This document shows, one piece after another, positions 60,794 through 64,000 of a stretch of 64,000 nucleotides of DNA. Both the position numbers and the translations under genes were made by a program. This stretch comes from Fasciolopsis buskii (taxonomy: Eukaryota > Platyhelminthes > Trematoda > Plagiorchiida > Fasciolidae): positions 180,573 to 244,572 of the forward strand of contig LUCM01010058.1 of assembly GCA_008360955.1 (NCBI GenBank), read 5' to 3'. How positions within the stretch are numbered: the first letter of the stretch is position 1; each line of letters starts with the position of its first letter. Below the pieces are notes generated by a model. The model worked only from the letters and a program-made list of their open reading frames with translations, was not told the DNA's origin and did no database searches.

Positions 60794-61510
60794 TTACGGG
60801 GCATAGTTAACAGTGATCGGTCCAGGGAGACAGAAGTTGGATACGACATTTGAGAAGGGTTTGCGGTGGCATGTATTGGGCTGACAAGAGGAAGTAGTTA
60901 TTCGCTCATTTGGGACAGCAGATGCAAAGACGTTTTCATTGGGCACTGTAGTGGTGGATTGATGGACTTGGCTCTTTTTGAGTAGCCGGTGATGCCATTT
61001 GCAGAAGTGAAGTGTATTTGGTGCCCTGATGGGCCGAATTTTTGTGATTTTCAAACGTCGTTGGGCTTTCGTCAGCGTCGACCCACCTTCAGGCAACTGA
61101 CTTGCAACCCCATTTATTGAAATTTGAGAAGAGTTAGGCGAGCTTCCTACTGAAGACCAGGTGGACGGTGCACTCGTGGGGTTGAGAGGCAAGTCGCCTA
61201 CAGTTATGGGCCGGTTAAGATGGGAGTCATGTGGGAAGTTCTTTTCGATAGGTCGGGTAGCGGTTACAATTGAAACAGCAGGTAGAGGGACCAGAGTAGT
61301 GGGTAGACCGGGAGTGGTCTGCATTAGGAGGCTGGTGGTGGTGCTGCTCCGTGAAGTCGATGCCATTGGGCGGGGCACTGGGTTAGGAGCCCCATTCAAT
61401 GGTCCGGTATTAGAGGGTTTGCCAGGGTCGTTCATGTGACGACGCGGGATGTCACCGCTCTCACCACTGTCCACCTTACTTTCAGAGGTGGAGGCAATCT
61501 GGAGAGACAC
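60794..61510 (-). CDS. LINE ORF1-like frame, 238 codons, uninterrupted
   Basis: This is the longest open frame in the window. It is rich in Ser, Thr and Pro (for example SSPNSSQISINGVASQLPEG), with a basic patch (TKAQRRLKITKIRPIRAPN) and scattered His/Cys. It lies upstream of the endonuclease of the same minus-strand LINE, which is where ORF1 belongs; ORF1 proteins bind the element RNA. I see no RNA-binding domain by motif. The start at 61510 is the first ATG; the frame may continue from the preceding ORF (61922-61482) after a frameshift. Confidence 0.5.
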   Translation of the reverse strand: MSLQIASTSESKVDSGESGDIPRRHMNDPGKPSNTGPLNGAPNPVPRPMASTSRSSTTTSLLMQTTPGLPTTLVPLPAVSIVTATRPIEKNFPHDSHLNRPITVGDLPLNPTSAPSTWSSVGSSPNSSQISINGVASQLPEGGSTLTKAQRRLKITKIRPIRAPNTLHFCKWHHRLLKKSQVHQSTTTVPNENVFASAVPNERITTSSCQPNTCHRKPFSNVVSNFCLPGPITVNYAP

Positions 61511-61922
61511 GAAGTGTAGCCGTTTGTTGGGTGGCTGGGAAGGACAAAGAGTTGGACGAATCTAAGTCAACTGTTGTTTTGCATGCCGGTATTGTGCTAA
61601 CCTCTAGTGACGGCAACTTGTCCAAGGAACTACGGGGTAAATGGTCAGGGGTGTCTTTTGACTTCGTATATAAGGTTATAACCGATGAGGTTCTCGAACT
61701 TCGATTTGCCTCTCTTTGGATGGGTGTTCCGTCGGCAAAAATTTTAATGTTCTTGAAAGGCGTAACTTGGGCCCTTAACTGCGATCTGCTAATAAACCGC
61801 TTAGCTGTCAGCTCGTCAGGAAACTGAATAACAACAACAATAATAATATGTATATTCCTCGACTTGCAGGTTGCAGGCCTAAGACAAACGGTGCCACTGT
61901 CATGCGGTAGCGACTGCATCAT
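61482..61922 (-). pseudogene. Upstream part of LINE ORF1, frameshifted
   Basis: A 146-codon frame that overlaps the 238-codon frame by 28 bases. It contains FADGTPIQREANRSSRTSSV, close to a 'FADRTP-x-QR' stretch that I associate with ORF1 of CR1-like elements and that often precedes Lys/Arg/Glu-rich sequence. The first residues are encoded by an ATT/GTT microsatellite (61828-61850), so the real start is probably downstream of it. Confidence 0.4.
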
Positions 61923-62740
61923 TCGATGCTTCTTTCTCTCAATCCTATATCTTCTTTATCATTATATGATGCAAGGTCCTGGGTGCTTACCAGGACTACC
62001 GGAGTCGGTGGTTGGCTAGATCAGAACCTCTTTTATCTTATGAGTCAAGGACCAGTTAACTGACTTTCTCACGACCAACGGCTCAATTGGTGAAATCCAG
62101 CATGGTTTTCTTAATTAAACATCCTATATCTTATGACACGGGTTTTTTGAAATGGTCACTTTAAATATCGATGAGAAAAAAGATGACTATAATCCCCTTC
62201 CTTGGCATGTCCGAAGCGTTTGACCGCGTGACTCATGAATGATTATTACCAAAATCAAACCCTATGGCTTCGCAAATCCAGTCTACTCTTGGTTCACTTC
62301 CTATCTCTCTGATCGCTCTCGGATCGTCAGCATCAACAAAAGCCCACCTCAACCCCAGCCACTCAGTAGCGGCGTAGTATAAGGTAGTGTCCTCGGCCCC
62401 TTACTGTTCCTGCTCTACGTAAACATCTTTCGAGCAATACGCCACGGCACACCTTTCTTATTCGTCAACGACATCAGGATAGTCCATTCTTTCGAGCTAT
62501 CTTCTTTACGCCAAACCATGGTGGACTTAAACTTACTATACGGGAGGTGTGGGCAATGGGCGATGGAGTTCTCTGCTACTAAAAGCGCTGTTCTTGCCTA
62601 TAATTGCCACTTTTCGCCGGGGTAGGCTCTACCAACGGTCTCCCTATACTAACCACCAATTGTGTACAAAGCTAGGTTTGTAATATTCCTGCTCATCTAA
62701 CTTCCACCAGCAAGCGGTTTGCCAAATTGCGAAAGCAAAT

Positions 62741-63331
62741 ATGACTAATGGCCTCATCGTTAAAACATTCCGCACTCTAAGATTCAAGCTGATGCTATGC
62801 AGATCACATTGCGGGCCACAACTGAAGTACTGCTCGATAGCGTTCCCGGACATACTCAGAGTTGACCGTGTTGCAATAGAAAAAGTACGACGGGCATTGA
62901 CAAAGAAACTTCTTGGTCCAACATCAAGCCTCAGTTACGGAGAACAATGCAAGCTGCTGTACCTTGACCCCCTTTGGTTACGTCGTGTCAAACCTAACCT
63001 CGCATTCCTCTTCAAGCTCTTAAGGTCGCATGCGCGCACGGCTGAGAACCCCATCCGATTCGCTAGTGAGTGTTCCTACCCCTTATGTATCGACCGTTGT
63101 CCCGTGGAATCCACCTTCCAGTGTCTTTTAGATCAAAGTTCTTCACAATTGTTCAATATACCTTGTGGAATAGATTACTGGACTATGTCCGGTCCTGTAT
63201 TGTCCAAATTCATCAACGTATCCTCATTTGTCAGCTTCACTGAGACCAAGCTTCGAAGGCCACCTAGACCTCTAGCTCAACTCAAATTAGGTACCCAAAG
63301 TTGTGCTACCCTAAACTGTCTGCCTCATTGA
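62741..63331 (+). pseudogene. C-terminal region of LINE ORF2, 196 codons open
   Basis: This frame holds LKYCSIAFPDILRVDRVAIE, KVRRALTKKLLGPTSSLSYG and YLDPLWLRRVKPNLAFLFKL, the thumb and C-terminal region of CR1-like ORF2. It is open for 196 codons and ends with a stop at the expected distance, so it is the best-preserved LINE coding stretch in the window. The ATG at 62741 is internal to the protein and not a real start. Confidence 0.75.
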
Positions 63332-63616
63332 GACTACTGACGCCAAAGACTCAGGCCCTATACCGTCCGTAATGCAGCTCCATTGGGAAAACGAAATAAG
63401 TCAACAGAAAGAGATAAAGTCATGATGTAGTCTAACATTTAATCCTACACTCAACAAAACAGACTCCATTATTCTCTAATTACATTCCTAACCTCTGAAT
63501 AAGGTCAGCAGCGCAGACCATGCTGACCATGACAACTGTTAAAAAATCAACGGTAGTGATCCGGAGTAGTTGCCAACTGCTTGCAGCTGAATTACTTTAC
63601 CTCATAAAGGCAACCT

Positions 63617-63640
63617 CATCATCGTCATCATCATCATCGT
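63617..63640. repeat. CAT microsatellite, likely LINE 3' tail
   Basis: Repeated CAT triplets with two CGT interruptions, about 290 bases after the LINE stop codon. Short tandem repeats instead of poly(A) are known at the 3' ends of CR1- and RTE-type elements. Confidence 0.6.
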
Positions 63641-64000
63641 TCACCGTTAAACAGCAAGGCAAGCCTCACTGACCGCTGCCTTTCCCCAGAGTTACACGTT
63701 TATATAAAAAGAGTGAATATCAAAGGGGAACAGGGAGTGGACCTACACAGGCGGGGAAAGATAAGATGCTGCTGCAGCCAACACACGGAACACAGTCTAA
63801 CTGTACAAACGCATGTGTTTTCAATCATTCTGATTCGATAGAAAATGACAGCACGATCGCCACTGTTCACGGTTCACTGCCATATCCTTCAGTGTCTCCA
63901 GCCAGCAAGTCGACGAGTCTTTCGGACCCCAACCACGAAGGCGTGAGACACCTACTTTACCTAACTTCGCTGTACATTTTCTCATCCCACGTTGCCACGT
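63641..64000. other. Unassigned right edge
   Basis: No gene, repeat or transposon block is recognised. Confidence 0.4.

Larger units (their letters stand above)
59298..61925 (-). mobile_element. LINE remnant: ORF1-like region and endonuclease, RT missing
   Basis: On the minus strand an ORF1-like region (61922-60794 and perhaps to 60480) is followed by an endonuclease: ITETWL-like sequence at about 60000, NGYNSFLTHQTNRRVGGYPA (about 59965), FITGDFNAPRICWSTR (about 59695-59650), then QVGGWTQYVAKPQQRK and, in the next frame, DLVFTHGLPNIDTSML (about 59545-59500). It breaks off at 59298, before the RT. The plus-strand frames over the same DNA (59428-59886, 61161-61439, 61531-61827) are shadows. 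Confidence 0.72.
62050..63640 (+). mobile_element. CR1/jockey-like LINE RT remnant with 3' UTR and CAT tail
   Basis: Blocks in order: FDRVTHE (about 62218, motif A), YSWFTSYLSDRSRIVSINKS (about 62285-62345), SSGVV then GSVLGPLLFLLYVN (about 62365-62425, motif B with frame changes), FLFVNDIRIVHSF (about 62455-62492; FADD is FVND at 62461-62472), then an open C-terminal frame 62741-63331. The 3' UTR runs to a CAT microsatellite at about 63617-63640. The C-terminal region resembles those of the LINEs at 18.7 and 45.7 kb, so all three are probably one family. Confidence 0.8.

Noticed and set aside
61161..61827. Plus-strand frames of 92 and 98 codons
   Set aside because: Antisense shadows of the ORF1-like region of the minus-strand LINE.
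57785..61925. Twin-priming inversion of a single LINE
   Set aside because: Twin priming would put the inverted 5' part on the left of the plus-strand 3' part. Here it is on the right, so another explanation is needed.
1..64000. CRISPR arrays, bacterial operons, phage or toxin-antitoxin systems
   Set aside because: No regularly spaced short repeats, no clustered co-directional genes, no ribosome binding sites. The transposon content is that of an animal genome.

Overview
The window looks like animal nuclear DNA, most likely from a flatworm and plausibly a diphyllobothriid-type tapeworm. The basis is the mix of transposon families: Penelope-like elements with a GIY-YIG endonuclease, three Ty3/gypsy lineages (one with the CsRn1/Boudicca-style Gag finger known from trematodes), and CR1/jockey-like LINEs. 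Their peptide motifs resemble ones I remember from flatworm genomes. There is no bacterial architecture: no operons, no ribosome binding sites, no long uninterrupted genes. I found no rRNA, no CRISPR array and no convincing tRNA. The species-level guess is inference.

Layout. 0.4-3.2 kb: two Penelope-like copies head to tail, sharing a near-identical 299 bp block. 3.3-6.9 kb: a decayed plus-strand Ty3/gypsy element (Gag, RT, RNase H, integrase, LTR-like tail). 6.9-26.3 kb: mostly unassigned DNA with a LINE reverse-transcriptase remnant at 18.7-19.9 kb and one copy of a dispersed repeat at 16.3-16.8 kb. Two chains of possible minus-strand exons run through it (20.7-11.9 kb and 26.2-23.4 kb). 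27.0-30.5 kb: a second gypsy element, minus strand, with a Gag frame broken by one stop. 30.5-40.6 kb: unassigned, with possible minus-strand exons at 32.4-33.1 and 35.1 kb. 40.7-41.3 kb: second copy of the dispersed repeat. 41.8-44.6 kb: a third gypsy element, minus strand, CsRn1-like. 45.7-48.3 kb: a plus-strand LINE with endonuclease, RT and C-terminal remnants. 48.3-57.7 kb: unassigned, with possible exons at 49.6, 50.4 and 56.8 kb. 57.8-59.2 kb: plus-strand LINE RT. 59.3-61.9 kb: minus-strand LINE ORF1-like region and endonuclease. 62.1-63.6 kb: plus-strand LINE RT ending near a CAT microsatellite.

Every mobile element here is broken by stops, frameshifts, deletions or loss of catalytic residues, so the window reads as a transposon graveyard. 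If host genes are present they are intron-rich and their coding parts are short exons that I could not match to a family. The exon chains are hypotheses built from splice signals, open frames and matching phases. Such combinations also arise by chance in 64 kb, and at several places both strands offered equally attractive exons. I see no complete, evidently functional gene and no clear new system. The most useful leads are the Penelope tandem with its shared lesion and RT-endonuclease fusion, the unnamed dispersed repeat, and the phase-consistent minus-strand exon chains.
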